DNA of 34,229 bases from Planctomycetota bacterium (GCA_007693455.1 REDP01000165.1:1-34229), one strand, 5' to 3'; counted from the first letter of the stretch, positions 1 to 8,299 are shown. The notes: generated by a model from the letters alone, not told the origin. A program made the numbers and translations.

Positions 1-250
1 CTCTGCATTGGGCATTGATACGAGAATGTGGGATATCGTGCTCGTGTTTGGTATCTGATTTTCAGATGAGAGGAGGGGTATGCGGGGCCGAAAATAGTAT
101 GCATGTCCCTAGTTTCAGGTTCCGGTTGGGATAATTTTGCTGCCGGGTGTTGTAACCGTTGTGGGGGTGTTCGGGTATGGTATGAGATGAAAGCGCGCCC
201 TTTCTTGATGGGTTTGCTGGTCGTCTCTTTTATATGTAAGGATTCAGTTT
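1..250 (+). promoter_or_regulatory. Upstream region of the isomerase gene
   Basis: No coding region is supported here. The stretch holds a small palindrome at 53-67 (ATCTGA, three T, TCAGAT) that could be an operator. A good ribosome binding site, AAGGA at 239-243, lies 7-8 bases before the ATG at 251. No promoter boxes could be assigned with confidence. Confidence 0.35.
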
Positions 251-1033
251 ATGACTGCCCAACAACTCCCCAATCAGCATCCTTGGAAATACACCTCGTC
301 CGATGAACTCGGCTGGCATTGTGTGGTGTCGCCGGATAGTTCCATGCTGCGTAGCACCTGGTTGTTTCGTCTCAATCTTGCTGCTGGCACCTCGCATGAG
401 GTTTCCGATGCGCGTTTGGAACTGAATGGCGCGGTGATCGCGGGGCGGGTCAAGGTGCACCATCAGGGCGCCAGTGAGGAACTGGGCAAATTGGATTCGT
501 TTTATCTGCCAGCGGGCGATTCGGTGCGGGTTGAAGCGCTGGAGGAGAGCTTCCTGTATTTTGGTGGTGCTGTGTATGAGGGAGTGGGTAGCTATTTTGT
601 GCGCCACTATGATGCCGAGTTGCCCCTGGGCGAGATTCGTCAGGTGCATGGCAAGCCGCCCTATGAGCGACAGGTCTTTATGACCACCAATCAAGAGGTC
701 CCCGGTAGTCGGCTTATCTGTGGCATTACCTGGGGTGAAGAGGGGCAGTGGACCAGTTGGCCACCGCACCAGCACACGGCCCACCTGGAAGAGATCTACT
801 GCTACTTTGACATCCCAGCGCCGAAGTTTGCCTTTCACCTGGGCTATACCGAGCCCGGGCAGCCTGTGCAGGCGGTTCCCGTTTCCACTGGAGACTGTAT
901 GCTGGTACCCGAAGGCTATCATCCTACCGTGGGCACGCCGGGGGTACGCAGTTGCTACTTTTGGGTGATGGCCGCACATACCCCGGAATCTCGGCGCTAT
1001 GATTTGGCGGTGAATGATCCCCATTACGGCTAA
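251..1033 (+). CDS. IolB/KduI-family sugar-acid isomerase
   Basis: The 260-residue protein belongs to the KduI/IolB bicupin family, which isomerises 5-deoxy-glucuronate (IolB, inositol pathway) or 5-keto-4-deoxyuronate (KduI, pectin/alginate pathway). The C-terminal cupin carries the expected metal ligands: His173 and His175 in WPPHQH, Glu180 in LEEIY, and His224 in VPEGYHP. A family-typical NDP sits near the C terminus. The wording of these motifs is closer to IolB than to E. coli KduI. However, the next gene is a KduD-like dehydrogenase and no other inositol genes are near, so the biological substrate may be a uronate-derived ketose. Length is normal for the family (about 260-280). The start at 251 has AAGGA upstream. 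The family call is firm; the choice between IolB and KduI activity is open. Confidence 0.85.
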   Translation: MTAQQLPNQHPWKYTSSDELGWHCVVSPDSSMLRSTWLFRLNLAAGTSHEVSDARLELNGAVIAGRVKVHHQGASEELGKLDSFYLPAGDSVRVEALEESFLYFGGAVYEGVGSYFVRHYDAELPLGEIRQVHGKPPYERQVFMTTNQEVPGSRLICGITWGEEGQWTSWPPHQHTAHLEEIYCYFDIPAPKFAFHLGYTEPGQPVQAVPVSTGDCMLVPEGYHPTVGTPGVRSCYFWVMAAHTPESRRYDLAVNDPHYG

Positions 1034-1126
1034 AAGGCCTTCCTGAGTGCTGTCCAGGGACGACCGACTATCTTCAAAACTCTACCAACCAGTAATTACC
1101 CAGACCCTTGGAAGGGCCAAAAGACT

Positions 1127-1900
1127 ATGAGCAATTTAGAAGCATTTGATCTAACCGGCAAGACTGCCCTGATTACGGGCGGTAACACTGGCATTGGTTT
1201 GGGCATCGCCAAGGGCTTGGCTCGGGCTGGGGCAAAGGTCGCTCTTCACGGCCGTGACGAGGCCAAGCTTACTCAGGCCTGCGATGAAATCGCCGCCATG
1301 GGCGGTGAAGCCATTGCCGCGCCTTTTGATCTGGAAGATAACGAATCCTTACCGGAAGCCTACGCGCAGATCTCGAAGCGTCTGGGCGGTGTGGATGTCT
1401 TGGTCAATAATGCTGGTATGCAGTGCCGTGGCCGTGCTGATCAGATTGCCCTTGAGGACTTTAATCGCATTCTCAAGGTCAATCTCACTGCTCCGTATGT
1501 GCTCTCGCAGTGCTATGCCCGCGAGCGCATTGCCGAAGGTAAAGAGGGGAGTCTGATTCTTATCGCTTCCTTGATGAGCGAAGCTTCCCGCCCTACCACC
1601 TCGCCCTATACCGCCACCAAGGGGGCGATTCGCCAGCTGGTGAAAGCCTTTGCCGTGGACTGGGCTGATTTTGGCATTCGCGTCAACGGTATTGGCCCCG
1701 GTTATATCCAAACCGGCATGACTCAGCCTTTATTGGATAAACCAGATTTTGATGCTTGGGTGAAACAGCGCACGCCTCTGGGCCGCTGGGGCCAGCCCCA
1801 GGATTTTGAAGGCGCGGTAACGTTCTTGGCATCCAATGCCTCGCGCTTTATTACTGGGCAAATTATCTATGTGGACGGTGGCTGGTTGGCCACATTTTAA
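1127..1900 (+). CDS. KduD-like short-chain dehydrogenase
   Basis: This 257-residue classical SDR has the NAD(P)-binding TGGNTGIG at residues 17-24, NNAG at 94-97, and catalytic Asn119, Ser148, Tyr161 and Lys165 (YTATK). The C-terminal TGQIIYVDGG is also typical. Overall it resembles 2-dehydro-3-deoxy-D-gluconate 5-dehydrogenase (KduD) and gluconate 5-dehydrogenases. These interconvert 2,5-diketo-3-deoxygluconate and 2-keto-3-deoxygluconate, or gluconate and 5-ketogluconate, in the cytoplasm. It follows the isomerase gene by 93 bases on the same strand, so the two probably form an operon and act in sequence. SDR substrate specificity cannot be read from sequence alone. A GGAAGG lies about 10 bases before the start. 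Confidence 0.85.
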   Translation: MSNLEAFDLTGKTALITGGNTGIGLGIAKGLARAGAKVALHGRDEAKLTQACDEIAAMGGEAIAAPFDLEDNESLPEAYAQISKRLGGVDVLVNNAGMQCRGRADQIALEDFNRILKVNLTAPYVLSQCYARERIAEGKEGSLILIASLMSEASRPTTSPYTATKGAIRQLVKAFAVDWADFGIRVNGIGPGYIQTGMTQPLLDKPDFDAWVKQRTPLGRWGQPQDFEGAVTFLASNASRFITGQIIYVDGGWLATF

Positions 1901-1931
1901 TGTTATTTGAGAGATTCTTCCAGTCCGGCTA

Positions 1932-1950
1932 CAACGAGGCTTTCTCGTTG
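1932..1950 (+). other. Short hairpin after the dehydrogenase gene
   Basis: CAACGAG (1932-1938) and CTCGTTG (1944-1950) form a perfect 7-bp stem with a 5-base loop, 32 bases after the dehydrogenase stop. No T-run follows, so it is not a standard intrinsic terminator. It may protect the 3' end or be chance. Confidence 0.3.
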
Positions 1951-2184
1951 AGTGCCTTGAGGCCGCAGATTCTCCGCCAGGCCACAATGGCTGTCACATC
2001 GTGATGTCTGCAGCGTTGTATTTCTGAGTCGGCAGGCTCTTCTTGTATTGTGTAGCTGTGCTGCCTTTACTGTACAACGGCTATTTTCCCCCGGAGCTTG
2101 TATCGAATGCTGGGGGGGTTACGCTGTCTGTTTCGGACATGGTGTATGGGGGTGGTCGGATCGCCCCAAAAGGTGGTAGGAAGT

Positions 2185-3804
2185 ATGGCGATGTTTATTC
2201 CGCAAATTACACAGAAGCGTTTGCTGGGCATGGTTGGCCTTCCGGTGATTTTCAGTATGATTTTGGCCTGTACTGGTGGCCCCGATGGCGATGATGACCA
2301 GCCGCAACCGTCTTCGCCCGTGAGCGATTCGGCACCCAGCAGCGACCCTGCCCAGCAGTCGCCAGAGGAACAATCGCCCGAAACAGAAGCGCGTGACGAG
2401 TCCGCCTCGGCAACCGCTGAGCCAGCTCCCACAGCAGCATCCGCTGGCGATGATGAGGTGGCTGCCGAGCCCGCGGCCCAAGACGCTGCCTCAGCCAGCG
2501 ATGGTGACGAGGAGTTGGCTGAACTTGTGCGTCAGCTTGATTTTACCACGGCCCGTATGCGTGCTTTGGCCCGTGCCGAGGACAGTGCTGACAGTGCCAC
2601 GGCAACCGAGTATCGTGAATTGGCAGGGCGTTACAGCGCCTATGCCCAAGAATTGCCCAGTGTGCGCGAGCATTTTGCCTTACTCGCTGGCAATCAGCAG
2701 CACCGCAATGCAGCCATGGCCGAAATATTTCAAGGCGGCGCGCTGACGCGCAAAGTTATGGCGGCGGTAATTGCGCCAGATGTGCAGGTTACTGACGATG
2801 ATAGTGAGATTCTGCCAGTGGTGCTGGAATTGGCCCGGGCCTTGGAATTCAGCGATGGTTTTCAGCCCGCCCTGCAGCGCCATGCCTCCCTACCTCCGGG
2901 GGAGTTGCGTCAGCAGGTGAGCGATCATCTCCACCGGCAAGCCGAAACCGATCCCCCAAGCTATGCCGCGCACATTGCCAAGCATGTGCGCACCACTGAT
3001 CCCGTGGACCTCGTGGACTTGCTCCCCATGGTGACGATTTTTATTCAGAACCATGATATGGGCGATGAGCAGTTCCAGCAGGACTATCGTGGTATTCTCC
3101 GCCAAGCTGCGGAGGCCCTGCCTGAGGATGAACAGCTCTTGCGCGGGCAGTTATTTACTGCCGCGGTGGAATTGCAGGACCAGCAATTCTCGCAAGAAAT
3201 CATGGCTCTGCTTGGTTCAGGTGCGGCCGATATGGAGGGGCTTCCTCCCGGTTGGACCCTCGCTGATATTGGTGATATACAGCTAGCCGGTGAGGCGCAA
3301 TTTATTGACGGTGCCTTTGTGCTGCACGCCGCAGGCGACTCTTTTTGGGGCAATGAAGACGATATTTCTATGATCTGGCGTAAGCGCAGCGGTGATGTTA
3401 GTATGCGCGCTCGCTTGGATTCCATTGCAGATGTGGATGAATGGGGCAAGGGCGGTATTTCCCTGCGGCACAGCCTTGATGCGGATGCGGTGCATGCCTC
3501 AATCCTTGCCTCTCCCGGCGATGAGCCTGGGTATCGCTTTGTGCTGGGTCATCGAGACCGTAAAGGGGGATCCACCTCCAATTCTGGGTCACATTTTCGG
3601 CCCTTACCCGCATGGATTGAGCTCCGGCGCAGCGGCAATGAAGTGATTGCGCTGATTTCCTCGGACGGTGAAGAGTGGGAAGAGTTTGCTCGCCAAGAGA
3701 TAGATTTTCCCGATGAAATCTATGTGGGTCCGGTGCTCAATTCGAGTATCGCAGATCAACGCGGTACCATGAAACTGACGGTGCCGCTGGATGAATTATT
3801 TTAG
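2185..3804 (+). CDS. Lipoprotein with C-terminal ConA-like (DUF1349-type) domain
   Basis: This predicted lipoprotein has about 539 residues. A hydrophobic signal segment (GLPVIFSMILAC) ends in a lipobox Cys about 29 residues from the start at 2185. That start follows GGTAGGAAG; an ATG at 2191 is also possible, while upstream in-frame ATGs lack a ribosome site. After the Cys comes an Asp-, Pro-, Ser-, Ala- and Glu-rich tract of roughly 100 residues, typical of a surface tether. A helical region of about 270 residues without recognised motifs follows. The last 150 residues look like the ConA-like lectin/glucanase fold seen in DUF1349-type proteins (KGGISLRHS, WIELRRSGN, SSDGEEWEEF, VGPVLNSS). 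No catalytic residues are evident. A carbohydrate- or surface-binding role is inferred from the domain and the sugar-catabolic neighbourhood. Confidence 0.75.
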   Translation: MAMFIPQITQKRLLGMVGLPVIFSMILACTGGPDGDDDQPQPSSPVSDSAPSSDPAQQSPEEQSPETEARDESASATAEPAPTAASAGDDEVAAEPAAQDAASASDGDEELAELVRQLDFTTARMRALARAEDSADSATATEYRELAGRYSAYAQELPSVREHFALLAGNQQHRNAAMAEIFQGGALTRKVMAAVIAPDVQVTDDDSEILPVVLELARALEFSDGFQPALQRHASLPPGELRQQVSDHLHRQAETDPPSYAAHIAKHVRTTDPVDLVDLLPMVTIFIQNHDMGDEQFQQDYRGILRQAAEALPEDEQLLRGQLFTAAVELQDQQFSQEIMALLGSGAADMEGLPPGWTLADIGDIQLAGEAQFIDGAFVLHAAGDSFWGNEDDISMIWRKRSGDVSMRARLDSIADVDEWGKGGISLRHSLDADAVHASILASPGDEPGYRFVLGHRDRKGGSTSNSGSHFRPLPAWIELRRSGNEVIALISSDGEEWEEFARQEIDFPDEIYVGPVLNSSIADQRGTMKLTVPLDELF

Positions 3805-3865
3805 CGTGACCGGGTGACTCATAGGCGGCAAGTTTCGTGCGCCGCTCCTAATACGATGAAGCTTT

Positions 3866-4085
3866 ACCACAGAGAACTCAGAGAGCACGGAGGGCTGCGT
3901 AATGGGCAGGATGCCATCCTTCTCAAGACCTCCTTTTCTTAACCTCTGTGCTCTCGGTGCGCTCTGTGGTGAAAAAATGTACCAGACCGTTCGTGGGACT
4001 CAACTTTGGGTAGTAGATGATCGCCATGCCCCGTCCGCGCATGCACATTCTCCCTCCGTGTCTCAGGGACTCCGTGAGAGAAAAG
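3866..4085. repeat. Inverted CACAGAG-type intergenic repeat
   Basis: The gap between the lipoprotein and the AraC gene (3805-4151) has no supported gene. It contains 3866-3893, which begins ACCACAGAG, and 3943-3970, which ends CTCTGTGGT. These are inverted copies matching at about 23 of 28 positions. A third, more diverged copy in the orientation of the second lies near 4053-4085 (CCTCCGTG, then TCCGTGAGAG). This composition resembles the ACCACAGAG/CTCTGTGGT palindromic intergenic repeats I have seen in several environmental bacterial lineages. It is probably a non-autonomous, REP- or MITE-like element. Confidence 0.6.
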
Positions 4086-4151
4086 TCTTACCAAGGCGCG
4101 GGCGACGCTTTGCTCTAACATTCCCTGTAAAATAATCAGCGACTGTAACCC

Positions 4152-4964
4152 TTATCCACCACCCCGCCGCCACTGCCCAGGCCGTTGTCCGTAACGCCGT
4201 AGAAAGGCGTTGGACAGTCCCACTGCCGAAGTGTAGCCGCACCCCGCGGCGATGGTTTCCAGAGAGTCCCCGGTTTGCCGTAGCAGATCGCAGGCCCGTT
4301 GAAGCCGCAGTTGGCTCAGCAAATGGCGCGGCGAGGAGCCGCTCACCTCATGCGCCAAGCGGCGCAAATGGGCGGGACTCAAGCCCACTGCTTGCGCCGC
4401 GTCGGCGATGTGGCACTGGGGATCGTGCAGATGCGCCTGGAGCCAAGCCAGGGCGCGTTTTATGCGGCGTTGTTGATCATCGCTGTGGCCGCTACTGCTT
4501 GTCGGGGCAGGTTGCTGGCGCAGGGCAATGGCGGCGGTATGGCCGCGAATGAGATCGGCGGCGGCGTCTCGTGCTCCTGGCTGGTGGTGCAGGAGCTCAC
4601 TCACCACTTTTCCGCAATGTTTCAGGTGCGCTGCGGCTGGCCGCGACAAGGGAATACGCAGGAAACCATGGGCTTCGGCGAGATCGGCAAGCAGGCGTGG
4701 TAGGTGGGGGAGATGGGCGACCAATACCTGGCAACCGCTGCCGCTGCTGGCTTGCCAGCCATGCGCGTGGGCGGGCGGAAAGATCCACAGGGCGGGCGTT
4801 TCACATAAGGTAGAACCATCTGGAGTGGTGGCCCGGGCGCGCCCACGTAAAATGGCAGCGCACTCCCAATGGGCCCGTTTACGGATGGTGATTGGTTCAC
4901 GTTGGTAGTCACGAGAGCCGTGGGCAAAGTAGTAAAGCATGAGCGATAGCATAAGGTCAATCAT
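4152..4964 (-). CDS. AraC-family transcriptional regulator
   Basis: About 270 residues long. The N-terminal half looks like a cupin-type effector-binding domain (RKRAHWECAAILRGRA, then ALWIFPPAHAHGW). The last 100 residues hold the double helix-turn-helix of AraC proteins, with HIADAAQAVGLSPAHLRRLAHEV as the first helix pair and IAAGCGYTSAVGLSNAFLRRYGQ as the conserved second one. It is divergent from the GH4 gene at 5048, so it very likely controls it in response to a sugar or uronate. The start is uncertain. ATGs at 4964, 4952 and 4940 and a TTG at 4982 are all in frame and none has a good ribosome site; 4964 is given as a compromise. A perfect palindrome lies just upstream. Confidence 0.9.
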   Translation of the reverse strand: MIDLMLSLMLYYFAHGSRDYQREPITIRKRAHWECAAILRGRARATTPDGSTLCETPALWIFPPAHAHGWQASSGSGCQVLVAHLPHLPRLLADLAEAHGFLRIPLSRPAAAHLKHCGKVVSELLHHQPGARDAAADLIRGHTAAIALRQQPAPTSSSGHSDDQQRRIKRALAWLQAHLHDPQCHIADAAQAVGLSPAHLRRLAHEVSGSSPRHLLSQLRLQRACDLLRQTGDSLETIAAGCGYTSAVGLSNAFLRRYGQRPGQWRRGGG

Positions 4965-4982
4965 CGCTGGGGCTATTGCCAA

Positions 4983-5004
4983 AGTATGCCCCTTGGGGCA
5001 TACT
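4983..5004. promoter_or_regulatory. Perfect 22-bp palindrome, probable operator
   Basis: AGTATGCCCC (4983-4992), TT, then GGGGCATACT (4995-5004) is a perfect 10-bp inverted repeat centred in the divergent regulator/GH4 promoter region. Its place suggests an operator for the adjacent regulator or another dimeric repressor. AraC proteins usually bind direct repeats, so a different factor is possible. Confidence 0.55.
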
Positions 5005-5047
5005 GACTGCCTAAGCCAGAATCATACGCAGCAAGGAGCATCTCATT

Positions 5048-6418
5048 ATGAGCATTACTATCGCCTATATCGGCGGCGGATCCAAACATTGGGCCCCCGT
5101 GATGATGCAAGACCTCGCCCTTACCCCTGACCTTGGCGGCGAGCTGCGACTCTATGATCTGGATCTGCCACGGGCTCAGCACAACCAGGCCATGGGCGAG
5201 GGTATTTTTGCCCACGCCGATGCCGTGTCCCATTTTCGCGTGCGCACCTGCGAAACCCTGGCTGAGGCCTTGCGGGATGCGGACATCGTCTTTATCTCTA
5301 TTTTGCCCGGGCCCATGCAATGTTTTGCCAATGACTTGGATATTCCCCTGCGCTATGGCATTGTGCAAACCGTGGGCGATACCACCGGCCCAGGGGGGCT
5401 CTCGCGCTCCTTACGTACGGTGCCGATCTACACCGCATTTGCCCGCGCCATAGCCGAACACTGTCCGCAGGCCTGGGTCATCAACTATACCAATCCCATG
5501 ACCGTGGCCACCCAGGCGCTCACCCGCGAAGTGCCAGAACTCAAAGTGATTGGCTGTTGCCATGAAGTCTTCGCCTGCCGCTCGTTTATTGGTATGATGG
5601 CGGCAAAATATTATGATATCCCGATTAAACATCGTAACGAAGTGGCCGTCAATTTAGTGGGCCTCAATCATTTTACCTTCTTTGCCGGGGCTACCTATCA
5701 TGGCCACGATGTGTGGCCGGCCATTGCCGCTTGGATCGAACAACAAAGCAATGACCAGGGGGATTACTGGCGGGACCGTACCCAGGACGCTCTGGCGCGG
5801 GAGGCCAAGGGGCGCTATGGTTCCTGCGATGGCTTGATTCAGCTTGATTTCTGGCGTCGCTTTGGCGTCTTTGGCGCGGCTGGTGATCGGCACCTGGTGG
5901 AATTTGTGCCTTGGTATATAGGTTCAGTGGAACGTTTGCGGCGCTGGGGGGTATCGGTGACCGGCTCGGCGCAACGCCTGGATAATTGGGTGCCCGATAA
6001 TGTGGACACCCTCCCCGAAATCCCGGAACGGCTCAAGCGCTCCAAAGAAGAAGGCATTGATTTGCTGGAATGCCTGGTGGGCAACAAGGCCATGGTCACC
6101 AATGTCAATGTCCCCAACCGGGGTCAGATTCCCTGGCTGCCCCAGCATCACGTGGTGGAAACCATGGCTCAGGTGGAACGCGACCGGGTCATCCCGCATG
6201 TGGTGGCGGACTTTCCCTTGGCCCTGCAAACCCATCTGCGCCGCATTGCCGATACCCAGGCCCTCACCCTGGAAGCGGCGCGCAGCTGCGACCGGGACGG
6301 CGCCTTGGCCGCCTTACTAGCCGATCCCCTGTGCCACCTGGATACCGACCAAGCCCTAGCCATGCTTGACGAGCTTATCGCCGCCAATGCCCCGTGGCTG
6401 CCAGCGGATAGGCAATAA
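5048..6418 (+). CDS. Family-4 glycosidase, probable alpha-galacturonidase
   Basis: This 456-residue protein belongs to glycoside hydrolase family 4, the NAD- and metal-dependent glycosidases that work by oxidation-elimination. The N-terminal Rossmann motif is IAYIGGGS (residues 5-12), INYTNP is at 145-150, and GLNHF follows. The metal-ligand cysteine lies in C171-H-E-V. CHEV is the signature described for GH4 alpha-galacturonidases (LplD type), as opposed to CHSV for alpha-galactosidases or CDMP/CNVP for phospho-glycosidases. The likely role is to release galacturonic acid from short oligomers in the cytoplasm. This fits the isomerase and dehydrogenase genes upstream. The start at 5048 has AAGGAG about 9 bases upstream. 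Family assignment is firm; specificity rests on the motif. Confidence 0.92.
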   Translation: MSITIAYIGGGSKHWAPVMMQDLALTPDLGGELRLYDLDLPRAQHNQAMGEGIFAHADAVSHFRVRTCETLAEALRDADIVFISILPGPMQCFANDLDIPLRYGIVQTVGDTTGPGGLSRSLRTVPIYTAFARAIAEHCPQAWVINYTNPMTVATQALTREVPELKVIGCCHEVFACRSFIGMMAAKYYDIPIKHRNEVAVNLVGLNHFTFFAGATYHGHDVWPAIAAWIEQQSNDQGDYWRDRTQDALAREAKGRYGSCDGLIQLDFWRRFGVFGAAGDRHLVEFVPWYIGSVERLRRWGVSVTGSAQRLDNWVPDNVDTLPEIPERLKRSKEEGIDLLECLVGNKAMVTNVNVPNRGQIPWLPQHHVVETMAQVERDRVIPHVVADFPLALQTHLRRIADTQALTLEAARSCDRDGALAALLADPLCHLDTDQALAMLDELIAANAPWLPADRQ

Positions 6419-6439
6419 AGCACATGCCAGAGCCCAGGG

Positions 6440-6480
6440 GTCTGTGTAAATCTGGGAAATGATCCTGGATTTACACAGAC
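6440..6480. repeat. Inverted repeat before the AAA ATPase gene
   Basis: GTCTGTGTAAATC (6440-6452) and GATTTACACAGAC (6468-6480) are perfect 13-bp inverted arms around a 15-base loop. The loop can add two further pairs after two mismatches. It lies between the GH4 stop and the ATPase start and no T-run follows on either strand. It is therefore more likely an operator or mobile-element end than an intrinsic terminator. Confidence 0.55.
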
Positions 6481-6492
6481 TTCTGCTATCCT

Positions 6493-7755
6493 ATGGCCAT
6501 GATCACCCGTGATTTGGCTCCGGTGCTGAGGGACTCCTTGGCGCGCTATCCCATTGTGACCATTACCGGCTCACGCCAGGCCGGTAAGACCACCCTCGCC
6601 AGGGCCGAGGTGGACAAGCCCTACGCCAATCTGGAGGCCCCAGACATCCGCGCCTTTGCCCAGGAGGATCCACGGGGCTTTCTCGGCCAATATCCCCAGG
6701 GGGCGATTCTGGATGAGGTGCAGCAGGTGCCGGAGCTCCTGAGTTATCTCCAGGTGGATGTGGATGCGCTGGCGGGCAGCAAGCAGCATCTGGGTCGCTG
6801 GGTGTTGACCGGAAGTCATCAGCCGCAGCTGCGTGATGCCTTGGCGCAGTCGCTGGCTGGCCGCACCGCCTTGCTGCAGTTGATGCCCCTGAGTTTGGGC
6901 GAGCTGGCGCACTGGCAGCGGCCCTATGGTCTGGATGAACTTTTGGTGAGTGGCTGCTATCCGCGGTTGCACGATGCTGGTATTCCGGCGCATCAATTTC
7001 ACGCCGACTATGTGGGCACCTATTTAGAGCGGGATGTGCGGCATATTCTGCGGGTCGCCGACCTGGGGCTGTTCCAGCGCTTCCTGGGTTTTTTTGCTGG
7101 CCGTCACGGGCAGCCGATGAACTACGCCCAATTGGCAGCCGATGTGGGTATCGATCAAACCACGGCCAAGGCCTGGTGCGGGGTGCTGGAGGCCAGCCAC
7201 GTAGCCATGCCGCTGCGGCCGTGGTTTGCGAATATCGGCAAGCGCTTGGCCAAAAGTCCCAAATGGTACCTCTGCGATAGTGGCTTGGCGGCGCATCTCA
7301 TTGGCGTGACCAGTTCGCGGCACTTGGCCACCCATTCCCACCGTGGCCACCTGTTTGAAGGCCTGATGGTGAGCGAGGCCAGCAAAGTCATCGCCCACGC
7401 CGGATCCCCAGCCCGCTGCCATGTATTCAGTACCCCGCGTGAGGAGGTGGATCTCCTGGTGGAGGCCAATGGCAAAACCCTGGCTATTGAGATCAAATCC
7501 GGTGCTACCGTGGCCAGTGACTGGTTTAAAAACCTCAAGGTTCTTACTGATATTCCCCAGATGGGTGTGTCAGCTCGCATGGTGGTGTATGGCGGCAATG
7601 TGGAGCAACGGCGCAGCCAGGGCCATGTCTGCCCCTGGTGGTTATTCCCACTGCGACTGAGTGAGTGGTTACAGGCCCACGATGCCCTACCGATTGCTTG
7701 GTCTGCCTCCAGCCTTGAACAGCGCCTGCGCGCCAGCTATCAGCCGGGGGTATAA
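6493..7755 (+). CDS. AAA-family ATPase with DUF4143 and nuclease-like tail
   Basis: This 420-residue protein is of the widespread but poorly understood ATPase/DUF4143 family. Walker A is GSRQAGKTT at residues 26-34, Walker B is AILDEVQ around 71-77, and sensor-like LTGSHQ follows near 104. The DUF4143 region includes a winged-helix-like part (MNYAQLAADVGIDQTTAKAW). The C-terminal EVDLLVE followed by LAIEIKSG resembles a PD-(D/E)xK nuclease core. Length is normal (about 380-450). These genes often sit alone in variable regions and their cellular role is unknown. Here too it is flanked by an inverted repeat and unrelated genes. The start ATG is at 6493, with another at 6499; neither has an evident ribosome site, so leaderless translation is possible. 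Confidence 0.88.
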   Translation: MAMITRDLAPVLRDSLARYPIVTITGSRQAGKTTLARAEVDKPYANLEAPDIRAFAQEDPRGFLGQYPQGAILDEVQQVPELLSYLQVDVDALAGSKQHLGRWVLTGSHQPQLRDALAQSLAGRTALLQLMPLSLGELAHWQRPYGLDELLVSGCYPRLHDAGIPAHQFHADYVGTYLERDVRHILRVADLGLFQRFLGFFAGRHGQPMNYAQLAADVGIDQTTAKAWCGVLEASHVAMPLRPWFANIGKRLAKSPKWYLCDSGLAAHLIGVTSSRHLATHSHRGHLFEGLMVSEASKVIAHAGSPARCHVFSTPREEVDLLVEANGKTLAIEIKSGATVASDWFKNLKVLTDIPQMGVSARMVVYGGNVEQRRSQGHVCPWWLFPLRLSEWLQAHDALPIAWSASSLEQRLRASYQPGV

Positions 7756-7850
7756 AACGTCCTCAGCTCATGTTCTTGGTGTTTGATTCGTTGGTTTGAG
7801 TTGCTTGGTATTCCTGGGCGCTAGGGTGAGACCAACCAAGGAGGCGTCCC

Positions 7851-8261
7851 GTGGCTGACGACGAAGGTAAACTGGCTATCACCATAGGGAGTATGGGCTA
7901 CGCCAGTCCGCTCTTCGCATTTTTGCTGTTTGGCTTGTTTTCCCTGATGATTCAGGGGCTGTGTTGGAAGCGCTTCTTTCCATTTCCCATTGGTATTTTT
8001 GCTGTGTTTGGCGCCGTTATTGCCGCCCTTATGCAGTGGATGATCCTGGCTGCCGATGCCGCGCGCTATGACATGCCGTGGTATTATGGGCTGATTGAGG
8101 TGTTTCGCATTGTGGTGGATCCGGTGGTCTATACCCGCCTGGGATTTATCTGTGGCTTGGCCCTGCCGGCACTGGGGATAATTGCCGCGACCCTGGGTGC
8201 TTTTATCTGTTTGTTGGCGCGCGTGGGTGAGGCGCTTACTCCTCCTCAGGAAGAAGCGTAA
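7851..8261 (+). CDS. Small membrane protein of unknown function
   Basis: I do not recognise this 136-residue protein. It has three predicted membrane segments, at about residues 19-38, 46-68 and 100-127. A loop between the second and third holds DAARYDMPWYYG. The C-terminal tail is short and acidic (PPQEEA). A strong ribosome site, AAGGAGG at 7838-7844, lies 6 bases before a GTG start, which makes the gene credible despite its size. A 6-bp inverted match, TTGGTT at 7791 and AACCAA at 7834, overlaps that ribosome site. It converges with the FloA-like gene, 38 bases apart, so they are not co-transcribed. Confidence 0.7.
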   Translation: MADDEGKLAITIGSMGYASPLFAFLLFGLFSLMIQGLCWKRFFPFPIGIFAVFGAVIAALMQWMILAADAARYDMPWYYGLIEVFRIVVDPVVYTRLGFICGLALPALGIIAATLGAFICLLARVGEALTPPQEEA

Positions 8262-8299
8262 GCACTACCGCCACCCATCGCCGTGGACTTATGGAGAAA

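Noticed and set aside
230-1024. Long minus-strand open frame (264 codons) opposite the isomerase
   Set aside because: Its product has no family features and the plus strand carries a clear IolB/KduI protein with metal ligands; the frame is a by-product of GC-rich codon use.
7760-8299. Missing C-terminal part of FloA in another frame
   Set aside because: The minus strand here has no open frame resembling the SPFH core; the plus strand codes for a separate membrane protein.
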